In this document: piece after piece, positions 41,907-50,193 of the stretch
Numbering within the stretch: position 1 is the first letter of the stretch
Layout of the letters: every line of letters begins with the position of its first letter
Assembly: GCA_050943935.1 (NCBI GenBank)
Contig: JBMNQC010000009.1
Span: 1 to 64,000 of the forward strand
Reading direction: 5' to 3'
From: Heteroscillospira sp050943935
GTDB taxonomy: Bacteria; Bacillota; Clostridia; Oscillospirales; Oscillospiraceae
Length of the DNA: 64,000 nt
Position numbers and translations under genes: made by a program
Notes under the pieces: generated by a model
Database searches by the model: none
What the model saw: the letters and a program-made list of their open reading frames with translations, nothing else
What the model was told of the DNA's origin: nothing

Positions 41907-43781
41907 ATGATAGATATTTCCGTAAAAAACCTTATAAAATCCTTTGAGGTGGGCAGCAATCTGCTGGACGGTCTCTCCTTTGAGGTAAACAGCGGCGAGC
42001 GCGTGGGCATACTTGGCCGCAACGGCTGCGGAAAGACCACCCTCTTCCGCATACTGGTGGGCGAGATAGACTACGACGAGGGGCAAATCATGGTCGCCCC
42101 CGGCAAGCGCATGGGGCTTATGTCCCAGATACCCGTGTATCCTCCGGACTACACCACCGAGGATGTGCTGATGGAGGCTCACAGACCCCTTTATGTGCTT
42201 CAGCGGCAGATGGAGGAGCTGTCCGTACGCATGGCGGAGGACCACTCGGAGTCCGTGCTGAAGGAGTACGACAGGGTCAGCGCTGAGTTTGAAGCCCGTG
42301 GAGGCTACTCCATGGATGTGGAGCGCGCCCGTGTGGCTAACGGTCTGGAAATAAGCGAGGAAATGCGCGCCCAGAGCTTTGACCGGCTCTCCGGCGGCGA
42401 AAAGACCCGGGTGAATCTGGCGCGCCTCATCCTTGAGGACACGGACATACTGCTGCTGGACGAGCCCACCAACCATCTGGACCTGCGGGCCACCGAGTGG
42501 CTGGAGGAGTATCTGGCAAAATTCCGCGGCACGGTGCTGGCTATCTCCCATGACCGCTGGTTTTTGGACCGGGTGATACACCGGGCGGTGGAGATTTCAG
42601 ACGGAAAGGCCGAGCTGTACAGCGGAAATTACAGCTTCTACATGCTGGAAAAACAGCGCCGCTTTGAGGAGCGCATGAAGCAGTACGAGAAGGAGCAGGC
42701 CAAGATAGCCCAGCTTGAAAAATCCGCCGAGCAGCTTAGGCTGTGGGCCTTTCAGGGCATGGACAAGACCTACCGCCGGGCCAAGTCCATGGAAAAACGC
42801 ATAGAGCGCATGAGAACCATGGACAAGCCAAAGACGGAAAAGCGCCTGAAGGTTAAGTTCTCCGAGCGCGCCTTCTGCGGCGACGAGGTGCTGTCCATTG
42901 AAAACGTCACAAAATCCTTTGGCGAGCGCACGCTGTTTTCCGACCTGGAGCTGCTGGTAACCGGCGGAGAGCGCATAGGTATAATCGGTGACAACGGCAC
43001 AGGCAAATCCACGCTTGTGAAGCTAATCATGGGCGAGGATTTCCCGGACAAGGGCATTATTCGCCGGGGGCCCACGGTAAAAACTGCATATCTGCCCCAG
43101 GTGGTGGAGTTCGACGCGCCGGAGCGCAGCCTTTATGACACCATGCTTTATTCCGAAAAATGCACGCCCCAGGAGGCCCGGGACAGGCTGGCGGCCTTTG
43201 GCTTTCAGGGCGAGGATGTGTTCAAGAGCGTAAGCTCCCTCTCCGGCGGTGAGCGCAGCCGTCTGCGGCTGTGCATGCTTATGCGCAGCGAGATAAACCT
43301 GCTCATACTGGACGAGCCAACCAATCACCTGGACATAGCCAGCCGTGAGTGGATAGAGGACGCGGTTGAGGACTATCAGGAGGCCCTGCTGTTTGTATCC
43401 CATGACCGCTATTTCATACAGGAGTTCGCCACCCGAATATGGGCCATAGAGGACGGCAAAATAATTGACTTCGACGGCGGCTTCAACGCCTACCGGGAGT
43501 ACCGCGCCCGGCAGCAGGCTCTGGAGCAGACGGCAAAAACCGTTGAGAAGAAAAAGGAAAAGGCCCCAAAAAAGAAAAACGCCGGCAGCCGCGAAAAGCA
43601 GCTGGTAAAGCTGGAGCGCGAAATAGAAAAAGCCGAGGCAGCCGTGGCCGCTCTGGATGCCCAGCTGGAAGAATTCGCCACAGACTACGAAAAGCTCATG
43701 GAGCTTGGCAGGGAGCGCGAGGACGCCGAAACAGCGCTGAACGGGCTGTACGAGGCCTGGGAAGAGCTGGCGGAGGAATAG
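41907..43781 (+). CDS. ABC-F family ATPase (ribosome-associated type)
   Basis: 624 residues. Two ABC domains: Walker A GRNGCGKTT and GDNGTGKST, signatures LSGGEKTRVNLARL and LSGGERSRLRLCML, both with LDEPTNHLD. An interdomain linker of charged helices (KQRRFEERMKQYEKEQAKIAQLEKSAEQLR) is followed by a Lys-rich region and C-terminal coiled coil (about 545-620). No membrane domain is present. ABC-F proteins act on the ribosome; this one resembles the YdiF/Uup group rather than named antibiotic-resistance members. The start overlaps the sulfatase stop by position (TGA directly followed by ATG). Confidence 0.94.
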   Translation: MIDISVKNLIKSFEVGSNLLDGLSFEVNSGERVGILGRNGCGKTTLFRILVGEIDYDEGQIMVAPGKRMGLMSQIPVYPPDYTTEDVLMEAHRPLYVLQRQMEELSVRMAEDHSESVLKEYDRVSAEFEARGGYSMDVERARVANGLEISEEMRAQSFDRLSGGEKTRVNLARLILEDTDILLLDEPTNHLDLRATEWLEEYLAKFRGTVLAISHDRWFLDRVIHRAVEISDGKAELYSGNYSFYMLEKQRRFEERMKQYEKEQAKIAQLEKSAEQLRLWAFQGMDKTYRRAKSMEKRIERMRTMDKPKTEKRLKVKFSERAFCGDEVLSIENVTKSFGERTLFSDLELLVTGGERIGIIGDNGTGKSTLVKLIMGEDFPDKGIIRRGPTVKTAYLPQVVEFDAPERSLYDTMLYSEKCTPQEARDRLAAFGFQGEDVFKSVSSLSGGERSRLRLCMLMRSEINLLILDEPTNHLDIASREWIEDAVEDYQEALLFVSHDRYFIQEFATRIWAIEDGKIIDFDGGFNAYREYRARQQALEQTAKTVEKKKEKAPKKKNAGSREKQLVKLEREIEKAEAAVAALDAQLEEFATDYEKLMELGREREDAETALNGLYEAWEELAEE

Positions 43782-43783
43782 GC

Positions 43784-44719
43784 ATGGAGAAGCTCTATCT
43801 TGGCACAGACCTGGGCGGAACCACGGTGCTTTCCGGCGTGGTCGACAGCTGCGGTGGGATTCTTTCAAGGGTTAGCCTGCCTACGCCCCACGGCAGCGGC
43901 GCCATAGCGTCCGCCATAGCCGAATCATCCAGCCGGGCCTGTAGGGAAGCCGGTGTGAGCATTTCAGATATCGCCTCTCTGGGTGTCGGCGTGCCCGGCG
44001 CGGTTGAGGGCGAAGCGGTGCTGAAAGCCTGCAATCTGGATATGTACGATTACCCCCTTGGCGGATATCTGAGCAGCATCCTGAATCTGCCGGTTCACCT
44101 GGAAAACGATGCCAACTGCGCAGCCATGGGCGAATATCTGTCCGGCTGCGGCAGGGACGCCTCTTCCCTGCTGTGCGTCACCCTCGGCACCGGCATAGGC
44201 GGCGGCTTTATCGCCAACGGACGGCTGTGGCGGGGCGCAAACGGCTGCGCTCTGGAGCCGGGGCACATGGTAATACACCGCGGCGGCAGGATGTGCGCCT
44301 GCTCGCGCCGGGGCTGCTTTGAGGCCTACGCCTCCACCGCCGCCCTTGTGCGCGGCTGTGAGGAATACATCGCTCAATACCCCAATTCCATCTGCGCCTC
44401 CCTTGGAGGCCAGATGGACGGCAGGACGGTATTTCGGGCCATTGACGCCGGCGATGAGGGCGCGAAGGCCCTGTTTGATGAATATACTCAAAATCTCGCC
44501 TGCGGGCTTACGAATCTGGTAAACCTGTTCCAGCCGGAGATACTGTGCATAGGCGGCGGCATATCCGCCCAGGGAGAGCGGCTGCTCTCGCCTCTGCGCC
44601 GCATACTTGAGCGGGAGGATTACGCCCGCTTTGAAGGCAGCAAAACAAAGCTTGTCACCGCCGCCCTCGGCAACGATGCCGGGCTGGTCGGCGCGGCACA
44701 TATAGAGAAATTTATTTGA
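43784..44719 (+). CDS. ROK-family sugar kinase (glucokinase-like)
   Basis: 311 residues: YLGTDLGGTTVLSGVVD (ATP phosphate loop), GVPGAVEG, ENDANCAAMGEY (catalytic Asp in E-N-D), GTGIGGGFIANGRLWRGANG, and the zinc-binding motif as CACSRRGCFEAYAS (C-x-C-x3-x-C, with Ser where Gly is usual). EPGHMVIHRGG is the ROK glucose-binding Glu-His region. It probably phosphorylates glucose or a related sugar released from glycogen. Two bases after the ABC-F stop; RBS GGAGGAA. Confidence 0.92.
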   Translation: MEKLYLGTDLGGTTVLSGVVDSCGGILSRVSLPTPHGSGAIASAIAESSSRACREAGVSISDIASLGVGVPGAVEGEAVLKACNLDMYDYPLGGYLSSILNLPVHLENDANCAAMGEYLSGCGRDASSLLCVTLGTGIGGGFIANGRLWRGANGCALEPGHMVIHRGGRMCACSRRGCFEAYASTAALVRGCEEYIAQYPNSICASLGGQMDGRTVFRAIDAGDEGAKALFDEYTQNLACGLTNLVNLFQPEILCIGGGISAQGERLLSPLRRILEREDYARFEGSKTKLVTAALGNDAGLVGAAHIEKFI

Positions 44720-44736
44720 TTGGAGAAAGAAAAACA

Positions 44737-45189
44737 ATGACCCATGCAGAATTCAAAGAAAAACTCGAGGACATCGTCTCACCGGAGCGCTGGGGCGCAA
44801 TGCCAATGGTGTGCGCAGAGCTGCGCCCCCAGCTTATAAGCTGCGACCAGGACAAGCTGGAGCTGGTTCTGGCCTTTGACACAAAGGACTGGATGGGCAA
44901 CCCCGTCCGCTGGCTCCACGGCGGTATTATGGCCATCATGTTTGACAACGGAATGTTCGTGCTGCCCTATTATTTTGCAGGCGGCGTGTTTACCCCCACG
45001 GTTACCATGGATATAAACTATCTGCGCCCCGCCCCTCTGGTGGGCCGCGTATATATGCACGTCCGCGTAATTAAGCCCGGCCGTTCTCTGGTACACGTGC
45101 ACGCGGAGATAAGCCCCGACACCGGCTTTACCAAGCCTTACGCCTCCGCCACCGCCATCTTCGCCATACCCAGGGAAGCGCAGAAATGA
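44737..45189 (+). CDS. Hotdog-fold thioesterase (PaaI-like)
   Basis: 150 residues with the PaaI/YbgC-type hotdog: WMGNPVRWLHGGIMAIMFDNGMFVLPYYFAGG (W-L-H-G-G with following acidic residue is the active-site loop) and TPTVTMDINYLRPAPLVGRVYMHVRVIKPGRSLVHVHAEI. It should hydrolyse an acyl-CoA of unknown type. ATG 44737 follows GGAGAAAG. It overlaps the next small gene by 4 bases. Confidence 0.88.
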   Translation: MTHAEFKEKLEDIVSPERWGAMPMVCAELRPQLISCDQDKLELVLAFDTKDWMGNPVRWLHGGIMAIMFDNGMFVLPYYFAGGVFTPTVTMDINYLRPAPLVGRVYMHVRVIKPGRSLVHVHAEISPDTGFTKPYASATAIFAIPREAQK

Positions 45190-45380
45190 GCGGGACGATA
45201 GAGCGTGTAGTGTCCGGCTTCTGCAAGACAGCCGACCGTGCCCAGCGAGTGATATGCGAATATGAAAAGACGCCCGGCGGCTTTCGTATGGAGAATATGG
45301 ACTGCTCATGGTCCCGGTGTGAAAACCGCGAAAGCTGTCCGCTCCGCCGGGCGGCTCTGGAAATGGAGAAGGAGCTGTGA
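45186..45380 (+). CDS. Small Cys-rich protein of unknown function
   Basis: 64 residues with five cysteines (13, 24, 40, 45, 51), the last three in MDCSWSRCENRESCPL, which looks metal-binding. No family was recognised. It is supported as a gene by the exact 4-base overlaps at both ends (ATGA with the thioesterase, GTGA with the SGNH hydrolase) and by the conserved-looking Cys pattern. No signal peptide is present, so it is cytosolic. It might bind zinc or an Fe-S cluster (inference). Confidence 0.6.
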   Translation: MSGTIERVVSGFCKTADRAQRVICEYEKTPGGFRMENMDCSWSRCENRESCPLRRAALEMEKEL

Positions 45381-45946
45381 GCACTCGCATACTCTGTCTG
45401 GGCGACAGCCTCACCTACGGCTACGGCTCCCAGCGCTGCTGTTGCTGGACGCGGCTGGTGCAGGAGCGCACAGGACTCACCATGACTAACCGTGGCGTCT
45501 GCGGCGACACACTCTCCGGCATGCGAAGCCGGCTGGACGGCCTGCTTGGGCTGAAACCGGAACTCTGCATCATATTGGGCGGTACAAACGATATACTCTC
45601 GGGCCGCGCTCCCGCGGAGCGGGATATAGCCACGCTGGCGGACGCCTGTCTCAGTTCGGGGGTACGCCCCGTTATAGCCACGCCCACGCCCATAGACAGG
45701 CTGAACATAGCGCCCCATTGGACGGTAATGACCACTCCCCACCGGGCGGCGGAAATGCTGGAGGACTATGTACGCCTGCTGCGCGGCTTTGCCGAGGAAC
45801 AAAAGCTGCCGCTCATAGACCTGTACGCCGCCCTCGGCGGTGCAGATGAGCCCAGCGGGCTGTTCGTGGACGGCCTGCATCTGACGCCCAGGGGCAACGA
45901 GCTTGTGGCCGACGCTGTATGCGCCCTGCTGGATAAACTGAAATAA
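45377..45946 (+). CDS. SGNH/GDSL-type esterase or lipase
   Basis: 189 residues: block I LCLGDSLTYGYGS (nucleophile Ser), block II as CGDTLSGMRSRLDGLLGLKP, block III IILGGTNDIL (Asn), and block V VDGLHLTPRGNELVADAV (Asp and His). There is no signal peptide, so it should be cytosolic. The substrate is unknown. The start is GTG with AAGGAG 5 bases upstream. Last gene of the long forward run that begins with the FHA-SEDS gene. Confidence 0.92.
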   Translation: MSTRILCLGDSLTYGYGSQRCCCWTRLVQERTGLTMTNRGVCGDTLSGMRSRLDGLLGLKPELCIILGGTNDILSGRAPAERDIATLADACLSSGVRPVIATPTPIDRLNIAPHWTVMTTPHRAAEMLEDYVRLLRGFAEEQKLPLIDLYAALGGADEPSGLFVDGLHLTPRGNELVADAVCALLDKLK

Positions 45947-45947
45947 T

Positions 45948-45983
45948 AAAAGGCACTAACCTGTTGGTTAGTGCCTTTTATTA
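45948..45983. terminator. Bidirectional terminator
   Basis: AAAAGGCACTAACC / GGTTAGTGCCTTTT stem with a 4-base loop; closes the forward run and the minus-strand ylmH gene. Confidence 0.92.
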
Positions 45984-46778
45984 TATATAGCGCTCCATGC
46001 GGACTATTATGCGGCCCTTTTTGCTTTTGGCGTTTGCCTCCCTGAGGACGCATTTGCCAAGGCCCCGGCAGGTGAGGATATCCCCCTCGCACACCTGCTT
46101 ATCGGCCTTAACGCAGTCCCTGTGGTTCACCGCCACACGGCCCGCGGCTATGAGGTCCGCGGCCTTGGCGCGGGAGATTGAAAAGCCTGTGGCCAGTACG
46201 CTGTCCAGCCGCAGGGTGGCCACGGTGTCGTTTACAGCACGCAGCTCCGGCTCCCGGACTTCCAGCGCGGCGAGAGATATCTCACGGGGAGAGACGCTGA
46301 AGCGGCCCACGCTGTCCCACTGGCTCAGGACTATATCCAGAGCGCTGCGCAGTACCATGCATTGGGCTTTTTCGGGAGTGATTAGTATATCGCCCAGCAG
46401 CTCGCGGGTCACTCCCACACCCATGAGGGAGCCCAGCACATCCCGGTGGCCCAGCTTTGCCGAGGGATTCAGCTCCGCCTCCACGGCGGCCAGGGTGCCA
46501 TCGGCATCCGGCTCAAGGTATTCCGCCTCCATCCAGTCGGGCAGGAAGAGGCATACGGCCCTCTCCGCTCCCGGGTAGCCGCCTGCAAGCACATAGCGCA
46601 CATCTCCGTAGAGCTTTAAGGTGTCCTGAACCGCGACCTGTTCCGCGGGGCTGAGGAAAGCCGTGTGCTCCGGTACTGAACGGCTGCGGCTGCGCTCGGC
46701 CTTATCCAGCACACGGGAGAGCAGCAGGCGCTCCTCCCCTGTCCGGGCGCATCTGTCAAGAAACTCTGTTTTAGTCAT
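45981..46778 (-). CDS. ylmH: YlmH-like S4-domain RNA-binding protein
   Basis: 265 residues. The N-terminal half (FLDRCARTGEERLLLSRVLDKAERSRS; FLSPAEQVAVQDTL; GYPGAERAVCLFLPDW; LGHRDVLGSLMGVGVTRELLGDILI) is the YlmH type. The C-terminal S4 domain (LRLDSVLATGFSISRAKAADLIAAGRVAVNHRDCVKAD, about 180-265) binds RNA. In Bacillus, YlmH lies near division genes and helps rescue ribosomes. Here it stands alone between two other operons. ATG 46778 is chosen for AGAAAGGCGG upstream; a longer frame lacks one. Confidence 0.9.
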   Translation of the reverse strand: MTKTEFLDRCARTGEERLLLSRVLDKAERSRSRSVPEHTAFLSPAEQVAVQDTLKLYGDVRYVLAGGYPGAERAVCLFLPDWMEAEYLEPDADGTLAAVEAELNPSAKLGHRDVLGSLMGVGVTRELLGDILITPEKAQCMVLRSALDIVLSQWDSVGRFSVSPREISLAALEVREPELRAVNDTVATLRLDSVLATGFSISRAKAADLIAAGRVAVNHRDCVKADKQVCEGDILTCRGLGKCVLREANAKSKKGRIIVRMERYI

Positions 46779-46847
46779 GTGTAACCGCCTTTCTAAATTA
46801 AGTATGGCAGATTTGCGCGGCGGTGTCAAATTCTTTTCTGATTCCTA

Positions 46848-46876
46848 TTGACATTTTGGCTTCATAGTGATATGGT
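46848..46876 (+). promoter_or_regulatory. Promoter of the GntR-ABC operon
   Basis: Consensus TTGACA at 46848-46853, exact 17-base spacer and TATGGT at 46871-46876; the -10 box overlaps the operator. Confidence 0.75.
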
Positions 46877-46898
46877 TAATTACACAAGTAATTAACCA
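46873..46898. promoter_or_regulatory. Operator TGGTTAATTAC-N4-GTAATTAACCA
   Basis: Perfect 11-base inverted repeat overlapping the -10 box, 22 bases before the start codon of a GntR (YtrA-type) regulator. The position suggests autorepression. Confidence 0.75.
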
Positions 46899-46919
46899 AT
46901 AAACATTGGAGGTGATAAT

Positions 46920-47306
46920 ATGCGAGGCACTCTGAGCGACCAGTCGCTCATTTACCTGCAGATCGCTCAAATGATATCCGACGACATACTGCGCGAGGTC
47001 TACCGTGAGGATGAACAGGTGCCCAGCACCAACGAGCTGGCCAGGGGCTACAACATAAATCCCGCCACGGCGGCCAAGGGGCTGAATCTGCTGACGTCCG
47101 ACGGCATCCTGTATAAGCGCCGGGGACTTGGAATGTTCGTCTCTCCCGGAGCGGCGGAGATGATACGCAGAAAGCGGCGCAGCGAGTTCACGGGAGCATA
47201 TATCCTGCCCCTGATAAAAGAGGCAAAAAGCCTGGGCATGGACGGCGGCGAGCTTCTGGAGCTTGTACGCACCGCTATTGAGAAAGGAGAAAACAAGAAT
47301 GGATAA
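46920..47306 (+). CDS. GntR-family (YtrA subfamily) transcriptional regulator
   Basis: 128 residues. N-terminal winged helix (SLIYLQIAQMISDDILREVYREDEQVPSTNELARGYNINPATAAKGLNLLTSDGILYKRRGLGMFV) followed by a short helical tail, the YtrA subfamily layout without a large effector domain. These repressors sense envelope stress or antibiotics indirectly and control an adjacent ABC transporter. RBS GGAGGTGAT. The ATPase gene begins 8 bases before its stop. Confidence 0.92.
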   Translation: MRGTLSDQSLIYLQIAQMISDDILREVYREDEQVPSTNELARGYNINPATAAKGLNLLTSDGILYKRRGLGMFVSPGAAEMIRRKRRSEFTGAYILPLIKEAKSLGMDGGELLELVRTAIEKGENKNG

Positions 47307-48177
47307 GCTGCTGTGTGCGGAGAACGTGCGTAAATCATATAAGGACAAGGTTGTTCTGGAGGGTCTTAACCTCACTTTGGAGCCTGGCAAGATATACGGG
47401 CTGATCGGGCGCAACGGCGTGGGCAAGACCACCCTGCTGGGCATACTGACTGCCCAAAACACCATGGACAGCGGCAGCGTCACCTACGGCGGCGAGCCGG
47501 TGTGGGAGAACAGAAATGCTCTGGATGAGCTGTGCTTTTCCCGTGAGCTGAACGCTTCCAGCGCCTATGGACAGACCAACTACAAGGTGGATTATTTCCT
47601 GAAAGCCGCCGGGGATTTTTATCCTCATTGAGACAGGGACTATGCCCAGGAGCTGCTGCAGACCTTTTCTCTGGACAGGAAGAAAAAGCTGGGCACTCTC
47701 TCCAAGGGCCAGCAGAGCATGGTGACCATAATAATCGCCCTGGCCTCCCGGGCGCCTGTCACCATACTGGATGAGCCTGTGGCGGGTCTGGACGTTGTGA
47801 TGCGTGAGAAGTTCTATCAGCTTCTGCTGGCAGACCATATGGCCACCGGGCGCACCTTCGTCGTATCCACCCACATAATAGAGGAGGCCGCCGGGGTGTT
47901 TGAGGAGGTAATCATTCTGGACGATGGCAGAATAATCGAGAAAGCCCCCACAGAGGAGCTGCTGGCCCAGTTTGCCTACATCAGCGGCCGCGAGGACCAG
48001 GTGGATAAGGCCACCCGTGGGCTTACCGTGCTGGGAGTTCACCAGATGGGCATGCACAAGACCGCGGCTGTGCGCGGCATTACGGACTCCTTCACCACCG
48101 ACGCCGACGTGGACGTGGTTCCCATGAATCTGCAAAAGGTTTTTGTGACGCTCTGCGGCCACGGAGAAGAACTGTGA
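47299..48177 (+). pseudogene. YtrB-like ABC ATPase interrupted by an in-frame UGA at codon 111
   Basis: Read through, this frame gives 292 residues: Walker A GLIGRNGVGKTTLLG, then FYPH-stop-DRDYAQELLQTFSL, signature LSKGQQSMVTII, Walker B VTILDEPVAGLD, and switch His in VSTHIIEEAAG. A TGA at 47629-47631 stands where related YtrB-type ATPases normally have Trp in Y-P-x-W-D, so one base (TGG to TGA) explains the break. No frameshift is seen and codon use is normal on both sides. UGA is a normal stop elsewhere in the window. It could be a genuine null mutation, a strain variant or a sequencing error. Downstream permease genes look intact. Confidence 0.75.
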
Positions 48178-48184
48178 GGCGGCC

Positions 48185-48823
48185 ATGAATTCTGTAATGA
48201 AATTTCTGCTGCGCACCTACTGCCGAGTTATATTCCTGGCCTCCGCCGCTATGGCTCTGGCCGCGGTAGTCCTGAATGTTATCTTTCCGGATTACATATT
48301 TACCAGCTATCTGGCGAGTTTTCCAATGTTTGAGGTAATATTTTCCACTGTCTACGGTATTCAGCTCAGCTCTTTGAACCTTACCACCGCGCTGACCATG
48401 GGCTCCAGACGCCGCGACTTCAATCTGGCCGCGCATATCTGCATAGCGCTCACCGCGGCGGTAAGCCTTATGGTAATCTACGCTGTCTACCGTTTGGACC
48501 TGAAGCTGCATCTTGTGACCGACCAGAGCTACTACTACCGTCCGGAGGATACGGGCATTATGGCGTTCTATCTGCTGTCCGGGCAGATAATAGGCATGGG
48601 CTGCTCCACGCTGACCCGATTCAGGCGGGTGCTTACCAGCGTGGTGTTCGGCGTTATATTAATGGTGCTTACTATGAGCTTTGTGTTCCAGATGCTTTCC
48701 GGAATCTTCGAATGGAATTTTTGGGGAGATCTTACGTATATAATAACCGGACTCATCATTGTACTGGACATAGCGGCGGAAGTGCTCTTCCAGCGCATGC
48801 TGCCCAGAGAGGTCGTGAGGTGA
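48185..48823 (+). CDS. Membrane protein, probable permease subunit 1 of the GntR-linked ABC system
   Basis: 212 residues with about six membrane helices (for example VIFLASAAMALAAVVLNVIF, VVFGVILMVLTMSFVFQML, IITGLIIVLDIAAEVLF). The motif TTALTMGSRRRDFNLA between helices is typical of small ABC-2-like permeases in YtrA-type operons. No named family is certain. It starts 7 bases after the ATPase stop with GAGGCGG upstream. Confidence 0.75.
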   Translation: MNSVMKFLLRTYCRVIFLASAAMALAAVVLNVIFPDYIFTSYLASFPMFEVIFSTVYGIQLSSLNLTTALTMGSRRRDFNLAAHICIALTAAVSLMVIYAVYRLDLKLHLVTDQSYYYRPEDTGIMAFYLLSGQIIGMGCSTLTRFRRVLTSVVFGVILMVLTMSFVFQMLSGIFEWNFWGDLTYIITGLIIVLDIAAEVLFQRMLPREVVR

Positions 48824-48827
48824 AAAC

Positions 48828-49484
48828 ATGATAAACACATATATTTCCCTCTGCCGGAAGCAAATGAGGGCGCTTTTCATTACCATTTGCGGCGCGTTTC
48901 TTGTGACGCAGCTCGTATATGCCGCGGCGCTGGGTATATTCCGCCAGGACAGCACCTTCCTGTTTCTCTCCGCCGCCCTGCCTGTGGGCACGGGGCTTTA
49001 TCTGCTGATCCTTAACGTTTGGCAGACCTGCCAGCTCTTTACCATTTCAGTACAGATGGGGCGCACACGGCGGGAGAGCATAAAAGCGCTGCTTGCCTTT
49101 CTGCTGCTGGAAAGCGCCCTTGCCTTTGCCCTCTCTCTGTTGCTGGTGCAGATAGATGCGCTCATCACCTACTGTGTGTGGTACAGGGTAATTCCCGGAC
49201 TGGCCATACACGGCAGCGCAAAGCTCCTCCCCGTGTGGGGCGTGGCGCTGGCGGCCGTATGCGTGCCGCCGGCCGGCTTCGCCCTTGGCGCGGGAATGAG
49301 GCGCTGGGGAAGCAAATTCATGTGGGTACTGTGGGCTTGCTGGATGGTATTCACTCTGCTGCCCAACAGAAGCCTGATCCTGCTGGACGATTTTCTTGAA
49401 TGGAACAAATTTCTTCTCCCGATTATCGGTATAGGCCTGTTTATATGGGCGCTGCGGGATATGAGCCGCGCCACGGTAAAATAA
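48828..49484 (+). CDS. Membrane protein, probable permease subunit 2 of the GntR-linked ABC system
   Basis: 218 residues with about six membrane helices. The segment TISVQMGRTRRESIKALLAFLLLES parallels the G-x-x-R-R segment of the gene before it, so the two are probably paralogous permease subunits. RBS GTGAGGTGA before ATG 48828, 4 bases after the previous stop. Last gene of the operon. Confidence 0.75.
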   Translation: MINTYISLCRKQMRALFITICGAFLVTQLVYAAALGIFRQDSTFLFLSAALPVGTGLYLLILNVWQTCQLFTISVQMGRTRRESIKALLAFLLLESALAFALSLLLVQIDALITYCVWYRVIPGLAIHGSAKLLPVWGVALAAVCVPPAGFALGAGMRRWGSKFMWVLWACWMVFTLLPNRSLILLDDFLEWNKFLLPIIGIGLFIWALRDMSRATVK

Positions 49485-49485
49485 C

Positions 49486-49521
49486 AAACGCCGCCGTCCC
49501 TATTCAAGGACGGCGGCGTTT
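49486..49521. terminator. Bidirectional terminator
   Basis: 14-base stem AAACGCCGCCGTCC / GGACGGCGGCGTTT with an 8-base loop; between the permease and the minus-strand HAD gene. Confidence 0.9.
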
Positions 49522-49524
49522 CTG

Positions 49525-50181
49525 TTATTCTGATAAAAGCAGCTCTCTCAGCCCGGCGGCATCCTTAACTGTGTAATCCGGGTCTGCGGCCTCCAGCTCT
49601 CCCTCCGGGGCATAGCCGTAGGTTACAGCAACGGAGCGCAGCCCGCAATGCTTTGCGCCGTTTATATCGTAGCTGCGGTCACCCACCATCACGGCGCGCT
49701 GTTTTTTCTCTCCGCTTATGCCCAAAAGCTCAAGGCACTCGGTCATTACCTCTATTTTTTCTCCCCGGCGTCCGTCCAGCTCGCAGCCAAGCACCAGGTC
49801 AAAGCAGTCGGAAACGCCGTAGTCGGACAGGACTATCCTGGCAAACACCGTGGGCTTGCTGGTGGCAAGGGCAACGGTTTTTCCCCGCTCATGCAGCTCC
49901 CGCAGTAGCTCGCACATACCCGGATAGGGCGCAGTCTCGTACACGCCCTTTGCCCTATAGCGCTCACGGTACCAGACAACGGCCTGCTCACACTGCTCGG
50001 GTGTGAAGCCGTAGCTGTCCCGAAAGCTGTCCTTGAGGGGAGGGCCGACGAAGTGGTTCAGTTCCTCAAGGGGCGGAGGCGTTATGCCGAATTTTTCCAG
50101 AGCATAGGCCACGCTGCGGGTTATACCCGGGCCGCTGTCGCTTATGGTGCCGTCCAGGTCGAAAAGTACGGTATCAAACAT
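49525..50181 (-). CDS. HAD-family hydrolase (phosphoglycolate phosphatase-like)
   Basis: 218 residues: motif I TVLFDLDGTISDSG (nucleophile Asp), cap domain about 15-85 (FVGPPLKDSFRDSYGFTPEQ), motif II LATSKPTVFA, motif III Lys in GEKIEV, motif IV VMVGDRSYDINGAKHCG. This is the Gph/PpaX-like group; the substrate may be phosphoglycolate or another small phosphate ester. It follows the KtrA-like gene by 12 bases on the minus strand, so it is the third gene of that operon. Confidence 0.9.
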   Translation of the reverse strand: MFDTVLFDLDGTISDSGPGITRSVAYALEKFGITPPPLEELNHFVGPPLKDSFRDSYGFTPEQCEQAVVWYRERYRAKGVYETAPYPGMCELLRELHERGKTVALATSKPTVFARIVLSDYGVSDCFDLVLGCELDGRRGEKIEVMTECLELLGISGEKKQRAVMVGDRSYDINGAKHCGLRSVAVTYGYAPEGELEAADPDYTVKDAAGLRELLLSE

Positions 50182-50193
50182 CTGTGTGCCTCC

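Noticed and set aside
40545..42581. 678-codon minus-strand frame opposite the sulfatase and ABC-F genes
   Set aside because: Spans two recognised genes in antisense and has no conserved motif.
47629..47631. UGA read as selenocysteine or as recoded Trp
   Set aside because: Homologues have Trp, not Cys, at this place; no convincing SECIS hairpin with an apical GGUC-type loop follows; UGA clearly ends many other genes here, so the code is standard.
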